Assembly: GCA_963695415.1 (NCBI GenBank)
Contig: CAVOGL010000007.1
Span: 124,001 to 188,000, forward strand
Reading direction: 5' to 3'
From: CAVXWV01 sp963695415
Lineage (GTDB): Bacteria; Chloroflexota; Anaerolineae; Anaerolineales; UBA4823
DNA length: 64,000 nt
Shown: piece by piece, positions 28,325 to 38,471 of the stretch
Numbering within the stretch: the first letter of the stretch is position 1
Layout of the letters: each line of letters begins with the position of its first letter
Translations under genes and position numbers: made by a program
The notes under the pieces: model-generated
What the model saw: only the letters and a program-made list of their open reading frames with translations
Told to the model about the DNA's origin: nothing
The model's database searches: none

Positions 28325-28410
28325 CAATTTCTCCTAATCACAATTATATTATCTTACCAGTAAAGCGCCTTTCTCGTTTTTGTGCGAGCAAATAGAAAAA
28401 GGCACCTTCC

Positions 28411-28438
28411 TTGACAATCATGTAGAGCTGATTATAAT
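28411..28438 (+). promoter_or_regulatory. Sigma-70 promoter of tRNA-Leu
   Basis: TTGACA at 28411-28416 and TATAAT at 28433-28438, both perfect consensus, with a 16-base spacer. Predicted transcription start is about 28445, a few bases before the tRNA. Confidence 0.85.
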
Positions 28439-28450
28439 ACCACTGCTCTT

Positions 28451-28532
28451 GCGCTGGTGCTGGAATTGGCAGACAGGCATGGTTGAGGGCCATGTGCCGA
28501 AAGGCGTGGGGGTTCAACTCCCCCCCAGCGCA
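28451..28532 (+). tRNA. tRNA-Leu, anticodon GAG
   Basis: A class II tRNA cloverleaf. The acceptor stem is GCGCTGG paired with CCAGCGC, with discriminator A at 28532. The anticodon stem CATGG/CCATG encloses the loop TTGAGGG, so the anticodon is GAG (codons CUC/CUU). A long variable arm TGCC-GAAA-GGCG fits leucine, and the T arm is GGGGG-TTCAACT-CCCCC. The 3' CCA is not encoded. Confidence 0.97.
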
Positions 28533-28702
28533 TTAAAACCCCCCCTACTTTCAGAAAAATGTTATAATTCTATTTTAAGTAAAATACAGGAGCAAAAACT
28601 ACAGGCTCTTTTGCCTGGCTTCCTGAAATCTAGGTAATATAAATAACCAGGTATTGACCAAACTTTCACCCGTTAGAAAAATAAAATAATTGGAGAATTC
28701 TT

Positions 28703-29449
28703 ATGAAACGTCTTTCTTTTTGTCTTGCAACATTAATTATTGTGATGAGTTTCCTGCTGGGAGCATGCAGTTCATCGAGTTCGCAAGTTGTGCAAGTAGC
28801 GACGGATGCCACCTGGCCTCCTTTCGAATTTGTGGATGAGGAGACCAAAGACCTCGTTGGTTTCGATGTTGATCTGATGAATGCAATTGCGGAAAAAGCA
28901 GGTTTGAAAGTGGAATTTGTGAACGTTTCCTGGGATCCGCTGCTGTCGGGGATGGCAACGTGCCAATATGATGCCGCCATATCGGCTATGACCATCACCG
29001 CAGAACGAGCTGAGCAATTCGCTTTTTCTGACCCTTATTTTGAAGCCGGACAAACCGTCGCTGTTGCCATCGACAACACCGACATCACCGGTAAAGACAG
29101 CCTTCCAGGTCGCCTGGTAGGCGTCCAACTTGGGACTACGGGTGATATCGAGGCTACAAATCTCGGAGCAGAGGTGAAGGCTTATGATGATATTGGGCTC
29201 GCTTTCCAGGATTTGATGAACGGACAGATCGAGGCAGTTGTCGCCGATAACCCACTGGCGATCGACTATGTTGGTAAGAATTCCGACGCGTTGAAGATTG
29301 TGGGCGATGTTTTCACGGATGAGAATTACGGTATCGCAGTATGTAAAGATAAGACCGACCTTGTTGAGAAATTGAACAAGGGTTTGGCTGAAGTAAAAGC
29401 CGAAGGAGTTATCGATAAGTTGGTTCAGAAATGGCTGGCTGGTGAGTAA
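28703..29449 (+). CDS. Polar amino-acid ABC transporter substrate-binding lipoprotein
   Basis: 248 residues. The N-terminal signal ends in the lipobox LLGAC with Cys22. The mature part is a family 3 solute-binding protein (QVATDATWPPFEFVDE, LVGFDVDLMNAIAEKAGLKV, AISAMTITAERAEQFAFSDPY, VGVQLGTTGD), as in GlnH/HisJ-type proteins that bind glutamine or other polar amino acids. A GGAG box precedes the ATG. A strong hairpin follows the stop, and the permease gene comes after it. No matching ABC ATPase gene lies beside it: the next ATPase gene encodes EttA, which is not a transporter. Confidence 0.93.
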   Translation: MKRLSFCLATLIIVMSFLLGACSSSSSQVVQVATDATWPPFEFVDEETKDLVGFDVDLMNAIAEKAGLKVEFVNVSWDPLLSGMATCQYDAAISAMTITAERAEQFAFSDPYFEAGQTVAVAIDNTDITGKDSLPGRLVGVQLGTTGDIEATNLGAEVKAYDDIGLAFQDLMNGQIEAVVADNPLAIDYVGKNSDALKIVGDVFTDENYGIAVCKDKTDLVEKLNKGLAEVKAEGVIDKLVQKWLAGE

Positions 29450-29487
29450 TCACAGTCTAGCCTTGGTATAACCTGGTTTTTAGTCTC

Positions 29488-29545
29488 ACACAGGTGGGGA
29501 TCTGCATGCGGGGAACTGCATGCAGTCGCCCACCTGTGTATTTTT
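29488..29545 (+). terminator. Two-tier hairpin terminator between binding protein and permease
   Basis: ACACAGGTGGG (29488-29498) pairs with CCCACCTGTGT (29529-29539), and inside it CTGCATGC (29502-29509) pairs with GCATGCAG (29518-29525). A T run follows. Partial read-through would let the binding protein be made in excess over the permease. Confidence 0.75.
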
Positions 29546-29612
29546 CAAAATTGTGTATCATAAATCTTAACCCTGATTAATTATTACCCAAAATTATGAT
29601 CTGGAGATGCCC

Positions 29613-30448
29613 ATGCTGGGGAATCGGCAAAAAAACACCTCAAATTTAGACGCGGGATCTGCTTTAGAGAATGGTTCGGATTCAGGCGTGAAAATTGATG
29701 CCTGGTGGGGATTGGTGTAGGGGTGGTTGCTCTGGTTGCGGTTTTGTGTGTTTTTTGGCCCGATCCATTTTTACGCCAACTGCTGTTCATGAGAGATGGG
29801 ATCGTGGTCACCATCCTGGTGACTGTCACATCGTTCTTGTTGATCCTGGTGTTGGGGTTGGTCGGTGCGCTGGCGCGCATTTCGAAAAACAAAGTTATTA
29901 GAGGGATTGCCACAATTTATGTGGATGTGATCCGGGGGATACCCCTGATGGTGCAGCTCTTATGGTGGTATTTTGCTTTTCCCGCCGTCTTACGTGAATT
30001 AGGGGATTCACTGGGTATGGCTTGGATTAGTGATTATAGAGCCAATGCGGTTGTCATGGCGGTTATGGGTCTGACCATCTGTTATGGCGCTTATATGACC
30101 GAAATTTACCGTGCCGGCATCCAGAGTATTCCACGCGGCCAGATGGAAGCTGCACGCAGCCTGGGGATGAATTATTTCCAGGCGATGCGCTTTGTGATTG
30201 TCCCCCAGGCGATCCGAGTGATCATCCCACCAGTGGGTAATGAATTTACAGCTCTATTGAAAGACACATCGCTGGTCAGCGTGGTGGTGGTAGCTGATAT
30301 GACACGCCGGGCGAGAGAATTCATCTCCCAGGAATTCAACCCGATATCAGGGTGGACAATGCTTGCACTGCTCTACCTGGTCCTGACGTTAATTTCTACC
30401 CGCGTTGCTGTATACGTGGAGAACAAATTCAATATCGATCGAACCTGA
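29613..30448 (+). CDS. Polar amino-acid ABC transporter permease, one frameshift
   Basis: His/Glu/Gln/Arg-type inner-membrane permease. The main frame from 29705 covers helices and the conserved EAA loop (IPRGQMEAARSLGMNYFQAM), with YVDVIRGIPLMVQLLW and PPVGNEFTALLKDTSLVSVV. The ATG at 29613 has GGAG upstream and encodes about 30 polar residues ending DAWWG. The two frames join if one G is added to the GGGG run at 29707-29710, giving 278 residues and continuous DAWWGIGVGVV. A GTG at 29705 is the only start for the shorter form and lacks a binding site. It follows the binding protein and is 13 bases before ettA. Confidence 0.88.
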
Positions 30449-30461
30449 TCGTGGGGAGAAT

Positions 30462-32139
30462 ATGAGCGACCAACAGGTAATTTTTTCTATGATGGGGGTG
30501 AGTCGGACTTTTCCTACATCGAATCGACCGGTCATCAGGGACATATCCCTGGGATTTTATTATGGCGCAAAAATCGGCGTTCTCGGATTAAATGGTTCAG
30601 GCAAAAGCACGCTGCTCAGGATTATCGCCGGCAAAGACACTCAATATACGGGCGAACTGGCTTTTTCCAAGGGTTACACGGTAGGTATGCTCGACCAGGA
30701 GCCTGAACTCGACAACAGCCTGACCGTGAGGCAGGAAGTGGAGAAAGGTGTGCAGCCGATTGTCGAACTGCTGAGACGTTTCGATGAAATCAGCGCTGCC
30801 TTCACCGAACCTGATGCGGATTTTGATGTCCTGGTGGCTGAACAGGCAGAAGTTCAGGAAGAACTCGACCGCGTGGATGGTTGGAACCTGGACAGCAGGC
30901 TCGAGATGGCGATGGACGCGCTGCGCACACCGCCAGGTGACACTGAGGTCAAGATCCTTTCAGGAGGAGAACGCCGGAGGGTTGCTCTGGTGCGCCTGCT
31001 TCTGGCTGAACCGGACATCCTGCTGCTGGATGAGCCAACTAACCATCTGGATGCTGAAATCGGTCGCCTGGCTCGAACGTCATCTCCAGGATTATAAAGG
31101 CACCGTGATCGCCGTCACCCATGACCGATATTTCCTGGACAATGTTGCCGAATGGATCCTCGAGCTGGACCGTGGGTATGGAATCCCCTGGAGAGGTAAC
31201 TACTCCTCGTGGTTGGAACAGAAAAAAGAACGCCTTAGGCGTGAAGAGAAAAGCGAGATCAAGCGTGTGCGCACGCTTGAAAGAGAATTGGAATGGATCC
31301 ACATGTCACCCCACGCTCGCCAGGCAAAGGGTAAAGCACGTTATACCGCCTATGACAACCTTCTTTCCAATGAATACGAACAACGACGTGAAGACCTTGA
31401 GATTTACATACCACCCGGACCGAGGTTAGGTGATATCGTCATCGAGATGGATCAGGTATCGAAGCGTTACGGAGAACGTCTGATCATCGACCAGCTTTCT
31501 TTAAGCATACCGCCGGGCAGTATAGTGGGTGTTGTGGGTCCTAATGGGGCAGGGAAGACTACCTTACTCAGGTTGATCACCGGGCAGGTAGAACCTGATT
31601 CGGGTGTCATCAGGATTGGAGACTCTGTAAAACTGGCATACGTTGATCAAAGTCGAGAAACGCTGAAACCGGGGAACAACGTGTGGGAAGAAATATCGGC
31701 TGGCGAAGACACGATCAACCTGGGCGGTAGAAGCCGGAATAGCCGGGCTTATGTGGCATCGTTCAATTTCCTAGGCTCTGACCAGCAGAAACTGGTCGAG
31801 ACGCTTTCGGGAGGGGAAAGAAACCGGGTTCACATGGCAAAGATGCTCACTGAGGGAGCAAACGTTCTCCTTCTGGATGAACCGACCAATGATCTCGATG
31901 TGAACACGCTCCGCACGCTGGAAGAAGCGATTGATTCTTTTGCCGGTTGTGTCATCATTGTAAGTCATGACCGCTGGTTCCTTGACAGGGTGGCGACACA
32001 TGTCCTCGCCTTCGAGGGAGAAAGTCAGACCAGGTGGTTGGATGGGAATTTCTCAGATTATGAAATCGACCGCCGAAACCGTCTTGGCGCAGAAGCTGAT
32101 ATTCCCAGGCGTATTCGCTACCGTAGTTTCACCCGCTGA
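30462..32139 (+). CDS. ettA: Energy-dependent translational throttle protein EttA (ABC-F), one frameshift
   Basis: Soluble twin-ATPase of the ABC-F family that binds the ribosomal E site. Reconstructed length is 558 residues, as expected for EttA. First Walker A is GLNGSGKSTLL and first Walker B is LLLDEPTNHLDAE. The second cassette has GPNGAGKTTLL, LSGGERNRVHMAK and LLLDEPTNDLD. The linker MSPHARQAKGKARYTAYDNL and the C-terminus RRIRYRSFTR are typical of EttA. The frame breaks after DEPTNHLDAE; removing one A from the AAA at 31057-31059 restores SVAWLERHLQDY. The ATG has GGGGAG upstream. Confidence 0.92.
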
Positions 32140-32146
32140 CCAGACA

Positions 32147-32839
32147 GTGCCCAAAGAGGATTCATACATCCACGAATTTCTTGCTGGTGTTAAGGCTGAA
32201 ATTCCAATTCTGGTTGGCGTGATCCCTTTCGGGATGATTTATGGTGTCCTTGCAGTCGCGGCTGGGTTAAACAAGCTCCAGGCTCAATCCATGTCCTCCA
32301 TCGTCTTCGCAGGATCATCCCAGTTCATTGCCACACAACTGATTGCAGCAGGTACTCCAGGTGTGCTAATGGTTTTCACCATTGCAGTAGTTAATGTGCG
32401 CCATATGCTGTACAGCGCCTCGCTTGCACCCTACCTGGAACATTTGAACACGAAATGGAAAATGGTTCTAGCATATTTGCTTACGGATGAAGCGTATGCG
32501 GTAACGATCACTTACTTCAGGAAAAATTTAAATTTACCCAGCAGGCATTGGTTCTTACTCGGTTCGGGTCTCGCATTATGGACGTGCTGGCAGCTAAGCA
32601 CAGCAATGGGTATCGTGTTAGGGAATGTCATCCCGGATGGTCTGCCATTGGACTTCACGATCACATTGACATTTATCGCTCTTCTGGTTCCCACACTTAC
32701 CGATAAGCCTGGTGTCATCACAGCATTGACATCCGGGTTGGTAGCATTGTTGTTTGCACACACTCCCTATAAATTGGGTCTCGTCATCGCTGCTGTCTCT
32801 GGCATCCTGGTTGGGATGGTGGTGGATAGGAATAAATGA
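32147..32839 (+). CDS. azlC: Branched-chain amino-acid exporter large subunit AzlC-like
   Basis: 230 residues from a GTG at 32147, 8 bases after the ettA stop. Longer in-frame starts inside ettA exist, so the start is not certain. The AzlC family signature is clear: EIPILVGVIPFGMIYGVLAV, MSSIVFAGSSQFIATQL, NVRHMLYSASLAPYL. Several membrane helices. With AzlD it forms an exporter for branched-chain amino acids or their analogues. It overlaps azlD by 4 bases (ATGA), indicating translational coupling. Confidence 0.9.
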   Translation: MPKEDSYIHEFLAGVKAEIPILVGVIPFGMIYGVLAVAAGLNKLQAQSMSSIVFAGSSQFIATQLIAAGTPGVLMVFTIAVVNVRHMLYSASLAPYLEHLNTKWKMVLAYLLTDEAYAVTITYFRKNLNLPSRHWFLLGSGLALWTCWQLSTAMGIVLGNVIPDGLPLDFTITLTFIALLVPTLTDKPGVITALTSGLVALLFAHTPYKLGLVIAAVSGILVGMVVDRNK

Positions 32840-33153
32840 ATATCTGGCTGATCATTTTAGCGGCTGGACTGTTGACCTACGCCATCCGCCTTAGTTTCAT
32901 CATATTATGGGGAAAGGTATCCGTCCCAGAAAGGCTCGTTAGTGGTCTCAAGTTCGTACCGCCTGCCGTCCTATCTGCTTTGATTTTTCCGGATTTGTTC
33001 TTGAATCAAGGTCATTTGGATGTATCATTAAGCAACCTGCGTCTGATTGCGGGTTTATTGACCATAATCATTGCCTGGAAAACCCGCAGCGCACTGCTTT
33101 CCATCTTCACCGGATTTTTAGTGTTGGTAGTTTTGGAATGGGTGATTGGATGA
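32836..33153 (+). CDS. azlD: Branched-chain amino-acid exporter small subunit AzlD-like
   Basis: 105 residues with about four membrane helices and the family pattern LLTYAIRLSFIILWGK, LKFVPPAVLSALIFPDLF and RLIAGLLTIIIAWKTR. It is the small partner of AzlC, with overlapping stop and start codons, so a 1:1 complex in the membrane is likely. Confidence 0.9.
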   Translation: MNIWLIILAAGLLTYAIRLSFIILWGKVSVPERLVSGLKFVPPAVLSALIFPDLFLNQGHLDVSLSNLRLIAGLLTIIIAWKTRSALLSIFTGFLVLVVLEWVIG

Positions 33154-33194
33154 TTGATCCACATGGCTCTCCCCAGAACAGGAGAGAATTGTAA

Positions 33195-35350
33195 ATGCAC
33201 ACCTTCTTACCAGTATTTTTCTCGAAGGACCTGCCGGAAGTGGGAAAACCACGGCTGGCTTGTACAGGCTGAGATGGTTGTTGGAGAATGGGGTCAGAGC
33301 TAACTCGATCCTGGTGCTTTTACCACAAAAGACGTTATCCGAACCTTACGAGGTGGTCAGGCGTGAGGCAGGTCTTGCGGGTCATGGCATGGTGGCTGTG
33401 TCAACCGTTAGTGGAATGGCACAAAAGTTGGTGGAATTGTTCTGGTCAGCCATTTCCTCGGATGTTGGATTTCAGAATCCATTCCAGTTTCCTGCCTTCC
33501 TGAACCTGGAGACAGCCCAGTATTATATGGCGCACCTTGTGCGCCCATTATTAGATGAAGGTTTTTTCGAATCGGTGACTTTGGACCGTCACCGTCTATA
33601 TAGCCAGATCCTGGACAACTTGAATAAATCTGCGATGGTAGGTTTTCCGCATGTTGAAATTGGAGAGCGGCTAAAATCTGCCTGGATCGGTGAACCAGCT
33701 CAATTAAGGGTTTACGATGACGTTCAGACCTGCGCCAACATGTTTCGAGAATTCTGTTACCAGAATAACTTGCTGGATTGGTCTCTTCAGATTGAAATTT
33801 TCAGAAAATTTTTATGGTCGCATCCATTTGTCAAGGCGTATTTACAAAATTCCTACCAGCACATCATCTTTGATAACATCGAAGAAGACATGCCCGTCGC
33901 TCACGATGTCGTCCTTGACTGGCTACCAAATTTACAGTCAGCCTTATTCATATTCGATCATGACGGAGCGTTCCGCAAATTCCTGGGCGCAGACCCAAAT
34001 TCTGCTTTGCAACTCAGGGATGCCTGCTCCGAATCAGTCCAATTCATGCATAATTATTCCGCTCCAGCTCATCTTCAAAACCTTGCATCGAACCTTTCCC
34101 GATACATCATCTCACAGGATGAAGGGTCTCCCATACTCACGGAAGAAGCATCCTACCTGGTACCCGACGACCTGGAGTTGCGTGTAGACCAAAGTGTCAG
34201 CGAGCCGGCATCTGATTATGGCGATCCTGTCATCTTCAAACGTGAAAAATATTACCCCGAGATGTTGCAATGGGTTACAGGACAGGTGAAAAAGCTGGTT
34301 TACGAGCAAAATGTACCCCCAGAAGAGATCGTCATCGTCTCACCTTACCTTCCCGATGCACTCCGTTTTTCCTTACGTATCAGCCTTGAACAGGCAGGCA
34401 TCCCGGTCCGTTCGCACCGCCCGTCACGTCCCCTGGGTGAAGAACCGGCGACCCAATGCCTGCTGGCGTTGACGAAGTTGACTTTTCCGGAGATGGGATT
34501 TGTGCCAGCACCATCAGATATCGCCCGCGCATTGTTCCTCGCCATAGATGGGTTGGACCTGGTTCGTGCCAGCCTCCTTACTGAAATCGTGTTCCGAAAG
34601 CGTGACGGTAAAGCCATGTTGTCGTCATTCGAATTAATAAAAGCAGATATCCAGGACCGGATCACTTATTCTGTCGGAGAAAGATATGAATATCTCAGGA
34701 ATTGGCTGGGCGAGAGAAGAGCAGAGTTTGAGCTGAATGCAGGTGATTATGAGGGGTTGGACTATTTCCTCAGCAGGTTGTTCAGTGAGGTTCTCTCCCA
34801 GCCGGGTTTTGGATTCCATACTAGCCTTGACCATGGCACGGTGACAGCCCAATTGATCCAATCTGTTACCAATTTCCGCCTCTCTCTCCAGCAATCCATC
34901 CAGGCAAGGGAGCCTTTCCTGACCAGGGAATATTTGTTAATGGTGGAGGATGGTCTTCTGGCAGCACAATACCTCCCGAGCTGGCGTTCACGCCATGTGA
35001 GAGGAATTTTGATATCTCCAGCCTTTTCTTTCATCATGTCGAATACCCCGGTCGATTACCAGGTGTGGCTCGATATCGGCAGCAGGGGATGGTATGAAAG
35101 GCTGGATCAGCCATTGACGCACCCATATGTCCTCAGCCGCAACTGGCAGTTGGGTAAAGCCTGGACGGAATTGGATGAGGTAAATGCCGGTGAAGCGCAG
35201 CTCATCAGCCTTGTGAGAGGTCTGATCCGCCGCTGCAGGAAAACCATTATCCTGGGTTTGAGTAAATTTGACGACCAGGGATACGAGGAGAGTGGGTTGC
35301 TGCTGCATGCGTTCAATGAGGCTTTATCCCACAGGACAGCCAATGATTGA
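33195..35350 (+). CDS. AddB-like helicase-fold subunit without nuclease domain, one frameshift
   Basis: Reconstructed length 718 residues. The frame open at 33260 also reads upstream into LEGPAGSGKTTAGLYRLRW, a Walker A motif, but has no ordinary start. An ATG at 33195 with AGGAG 10 bases upstream reads MHTFLPVF in another frame. Adding one T to the T5 run at 33216-33220 joins them. The body (SILVLLPQKTLSEPYEVVRR, IIFDNIEEDMPVAHDVVLDW, IVIVSPYLPDALRFSLRISL) resembles AddB/RexB-type subunits of double-strand-break exonucleases. The usual C-terminal Fe-S nuclease domain is absent and is found as a separate gene downstream. It overlaps the helicase gene by 8 bases. Confidence 0.75.
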
Positions 35351-37619
35351 CCAACTTCCAGACAGCATTCGTCTGCGTCCTTCACAGCAATCAATTCTCA
35401 AGTACAAACACGGGTGGATGGGGATTTCAGCGGTGCCTGGCAGCGGGAAGACCTGGACTCTTTCTTTACTCACTGCCCGGCTGATTTCCAAGCATAAAAT
35501 GAAACGCTGGCAGGAAGTCCTGGTGGTGACCCTGGTTAATTCGGCAGTTGAGCATTTTTCCCGGCAGGTGGAATTATTCGCCGAAAGTTTTCAAATCCTT
35601 CCTCTCAATTACCGGGTCAGGACCCTGCATGGATTGGCACACGATATTGTCCGGGAACGACCAAGCCTGGTGGGATTGCCGAACAATTTCATCATCGTCG
35701 ATGAGAAGGAAGCGACCGCGATCCTTGCGGAGGTGTCCACCAGCTGGCTGCGGGGCAATCCTGGGGAAATGGATAACTGGCTGCTTCTTGAAGACTCCGA
35801 TTCTCGCAGCGATTGGATCCGGCGCGAGAAACTGCCTGAATTGGTCCAGGAAATTGCGCTGCAGTTCATCGGGATGGCAAAGGACATGCAATTAACACCC
35901 GCCGATATCTTCGACAAACTCGACAGCTTGCCAGTGCCATTGCCATTGGCTCGTATGGGCGCTGCGCTTTATGCCGATTACCAGCGTTCGCTGAATTACC
36001 GCGGGGCGGTAGATTTCAATGACCTGATCCGCCTGGCTTTGTTAGCCCTGAAAACAGCCCCTGATTATCTTGAACGCCTGCGCCAGCGCTGGCCCTTTAT
36101 CCTGGAAGACGAAGCCCAGGACAGCAACCGGCTTCAGGAAGAAATATTACGACTGTTGAGCGGGGATAATGGCAATTGGGTGCGGGTGGGGGATCCCAAC
36201 CAGGCGATCTATGATACCTTTACAACCGCAAATCCCAGGTTTTTACGCAATTTTTTGAAGCAGAAAAACGTGACTGAACGGGATTTACCCACTTCCGGCA
36301 GATCAACCAGAAGCATCATCTTCTTGGCAAACCAGCTGGTGAAATGGGTGGGGAATGAACATCCGTTGCTGCAAGCCCGTGATGCGCTGACCCAGCCTCC
36401 GCTGATCGAGCCTGTCAGCTCCAAGGATCCTAACCCGAATCCAGTAGATAATCCTGCAGGTATTCACCTTGTCCTGGACCGGTTCACACCTGCTGAGGAA
36501 TCAAAAGCTGTGGCAGCGTCTGTGAAAAGCTGGCTAGAAAAAAACCGAGACTCAACGGTTGCTATCCTGGTGCCCAGGAATCACAGAGGCGACGAAATCG
36601 TAACCGAGTTACGCAGTGCCGGGGTGGAGTATGTTGAGCTGCTGCGATCTACATTCGAAACGCGTAAATCGACGGGTGCTTTGATCCATGTACTGCGCTA
36701 TTTGAACCAACCACAGTCCACCACCAGGCTGCTGCAACTATATAAAGTTTGGATGCGGGATCATGTCTCCCAGGAAGGCGAACGAGAAATCTTTGTCGAA
36801 ACATCCAGGCTGCTGCGCAAAATCCAAAACGTAGAAGATTATGTCTGGCCCGGTCCGGTTGCAGATTGGCTGCAAGAGACCCACCTTGCCCAGACCGATG
36901 ATGGATTGTACCAGCACCTGTCCGACTTCCGTGAGGTTGTCCGACGTTGGCAGGCAGCTGTTGTCCTTCCGGTAGACCAGCTCCTTTTAACCATTGCCCA
37001 GGACCTGTTTCGCGACGCTATCGAGTTGGCGCTTTCATATAAACTTGCCAGCCTTGTGCGCAGTGCCAGCCGGGACCATCCGGATTGGCGCCTTCCGGAA
37101 CTGATCATGGAACTGGAAGCGATAGCCAGGAATGAACGCAAATTCCTCGGTTTCAGCCAGGACGACATCGGTTTTAACCCTTCGGATCACAGGGGTAAGG
37201 TTATAGTCGCAACTATCCACAAGGCAAAGGGATTAGAATGGGACAAGGTTTATCTGGTGTCAGCTAATACTTATGATTTTCCCCATGATCCTGAGGGGGG
37301 AAAATTCATCGCTGAAAAATGGTTTGTCCGCGACAGGTATAATTTGCCGGCAGAAACTCTCAGCCAGCTGGAGGTGGCAGTCTCAGCGGGAGATTGGGAT
37401 TGGTATGAGCCTGGTACAGCCACAAGGGAGGCACGCATAGACTATATCAAAGAGCGGTTGAGGCTCTTTTATGTTGCAGTAACCAGGGCAAAGAAAGAAC
37501 TGGTGATTACCTGGAACGTGGGACGCAATAACGAACAACCCTGCCTGGCATTGACGGCTTTGGCAAGCATTTGGGAATCCTGGTTGGATTCCAACAGTGG
37601 AAATGAGCTGGCAGGATAA
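35343..37619 (+). CDS. UvrD/AddA-like ATP-dependent DNA helicase
   Basis: 758 residues, superfamily 1A helicase. Motif I is SAVPGSGKTWTLSLL near residue 25, motif Ia VVTLVNSAVEHFSRQ, motif II EDEAQDSNRLQEE, motif III VRVGDPNQAIYDTF, motif V VIVATIHKAKGLEWDKVYLV and motif VI RLRLFYVAVTRAKKELVITW. It lacks the C-terminal PD-(D/E)XK nuclease of AddA. The ATG at 35343 overlaps the AddB-like gene; 25 codons further upstream are unlikely to be used. It is followed after 3 bases by a separate RecB-type nuclease gene, so all three products are likely subunits of one complex. Confidence 0.9.
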   Translation: MIDQLPDSIRLRPSQQSILKYKHGWMGISAVPGSGKTWTLSLLTARLISKHKMKRWQEVLVVTLVNSAVEHFSRQVELFAESFQILPLNYRVRTLHGLAHDIVRERPSLVGLPNNFIIVDEKEATAILAEVSTSWLRGNPGEMDNWLLLEDSDSRSDWIRREKLPELVQEIALQFIGMAKDMQLTPADIFDKLDSLPVPLPLARMGAALYADYQRSLNYRGAVDFNDLIRLALLALKTAPDYLERLRQRWPFILEDEAQDSNRLQEEILRLLSGDNGNWVRVGDPNQAIYDTFTTANPRFLRNFLKQKNVTERDLPTSGRSTRSIIFLANQLVKWVGNEHPLLQARDALTQPPLIEPVSSKDPNPNPVDNPAGIHLVLDRFTPAEESKAVAASVKSWLEKNRDSTVAILVPRNHRGDEIVTELRSAGVEYVELLRSTFETRKSTGALIHVLRYLNQPQSTTRLLQLYKVWMRDHVSQEGEREIFVETSRLLRKIQNVEDYVWPGPVADWLQETHLAQTDDGLYQHLSDFREVVRRWQAAVVLPVDQLLLTIAQDLFRDAIELALSYKLASLVRSASRDHPDWRLPELIMELEAIARNERKFLGFSQDDIGFNPSDHRGKVIVATIHKAKGLEWDKVYLVSANTYDFPHDPEGGKFIAEKWFVRDRYNLPAETLSQLEVAVSAGDWDWYEPGTATREARIDYIKERLRLFYVAVTRAKKELVITWNVGRNNEQPCLALTALASIWESWLDSNSGNELAG

Positions 37620-37622
37620 TCC

Positions 37623-38471
37623 ATGTCTATGGAAACGATCATTCCGCAGGATTTTGCCTTCAGTCAGGGGAATTTGCAGGATTATTATGATTGCCAGCGC
37701 AGGTTTCAGCTGAGGTATATGCTGGGAATTAAGTGGCCTGAGCTTGTTGCGGAGCCATTCAAAGAGGTGGAAAGTTCGCTGCGCAATGGATACCAGTTTC
37801 ATAATTTACTCCACCAGCATCTGGTTGGCAATGATGAAAATACCCTCGGCACTATGGCTGAGCAAGCTGGTCTGCTGGAGTGGTGGCAGTCATATCTAAA
37901 CCTATACAAATCAACACTGGTACAATTCCCCAGGCGTTTTCCTGAAGTTGTGCTTGTCGATGATCTTAAAGGTTTCAGGCTGCTTGCCCGTTATGATTTG
38001 CTGGTTGTGCATGAAGGTGGGTTAGATATTTATGATTGGAAAACCGCGCGATCGAAGCCATCCAGGCAGGTTCTGGCGCGCAGATGGCAGACCAAGGTAT
38101 ACCCTTACCTTGCGGTGCGCAGTGGAGAACAAATTGTGGGTTCACCGGTGTCAGAATCCCAGGTTCGCCTGGTTTATTGGTACGCGCAGAATCCTGATTC
38201 ACCAGATATATTTGCTTACGACCATGAACAGTATCTTCAGGATGAACGTGATCTGCACAACCTTGTCGACGATTTATTAAGCCCCGATCATGAAGATTTT
38301 CCTAAGACAGAGGACAGTCGCAATTGCAAGTTTTGTGCGTATCGTGCATTGTGCAATAGAGGCAGCAGCACCTCTTCTCCTATGTTCTTGATGGATGAAT
38401 TGGAATTTGATGATGTATTACATGCAAGATTCGACCTTGATTTCAACTCGATTGCAGAGATCGATGCCTGA
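37623..38471 (+). CDS. RecB/AddB-type PD-(D/E)XK nuclease with Fe-S cysteines
   Basis: 282 residues. The catalytic core is LLARYDLLVVHEG followed by LDIYDWKTARSKPSRQ, with the DWK-type active site. Four cysteines match the AddB Fe-S cluster arrangement: Cys24 (YYDCQRRF) near the N-terminus and Cys235, Cys238, Cys244 (NCKFCAYRALC) near the C-terminus. This is also the Cas4 arrangement, but no CRISPR genes are nearby. It looks like the nuclease domain of AddB encoded as a free-standing subunit. AGGA precedes the ATG, and its stop overlaps the recJ start (TGATG), so translation is coupled. Confidence 0.85.
   Translation: MSMETIIPQDFAFSQGNLQDYYDCQRRFQLRYMLGIKWPELVAEPFKEVESSLRNGYQFHNLLHQHLVGNDENTLGTMAEQAGLLEWWQSYLNLYKSTLVQFPRRFPEVVLVDDLKGFRLLARYDLLVVHEGGLDIYDWKTARSKPSRQVLARRWQTKVYPYLAVRSGEQIVGSPVSESQVRLVYWYAQNPDSPDIFAYDHEQYLQDERDLHNLVDDLLSPDHEDFPKTEDSRNCKFCAYRALCNRGSSTSSPMFLMDELEFDDVLHARFDLDFNSIAEIDA

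Noticed and set aside
37623..38471. Possible Cas4
   Set aside because: It shares the nuclease core and four cysteines, but no cas genes or CRISPR array are near, and it is coupled to AddA/AddB-like genes.
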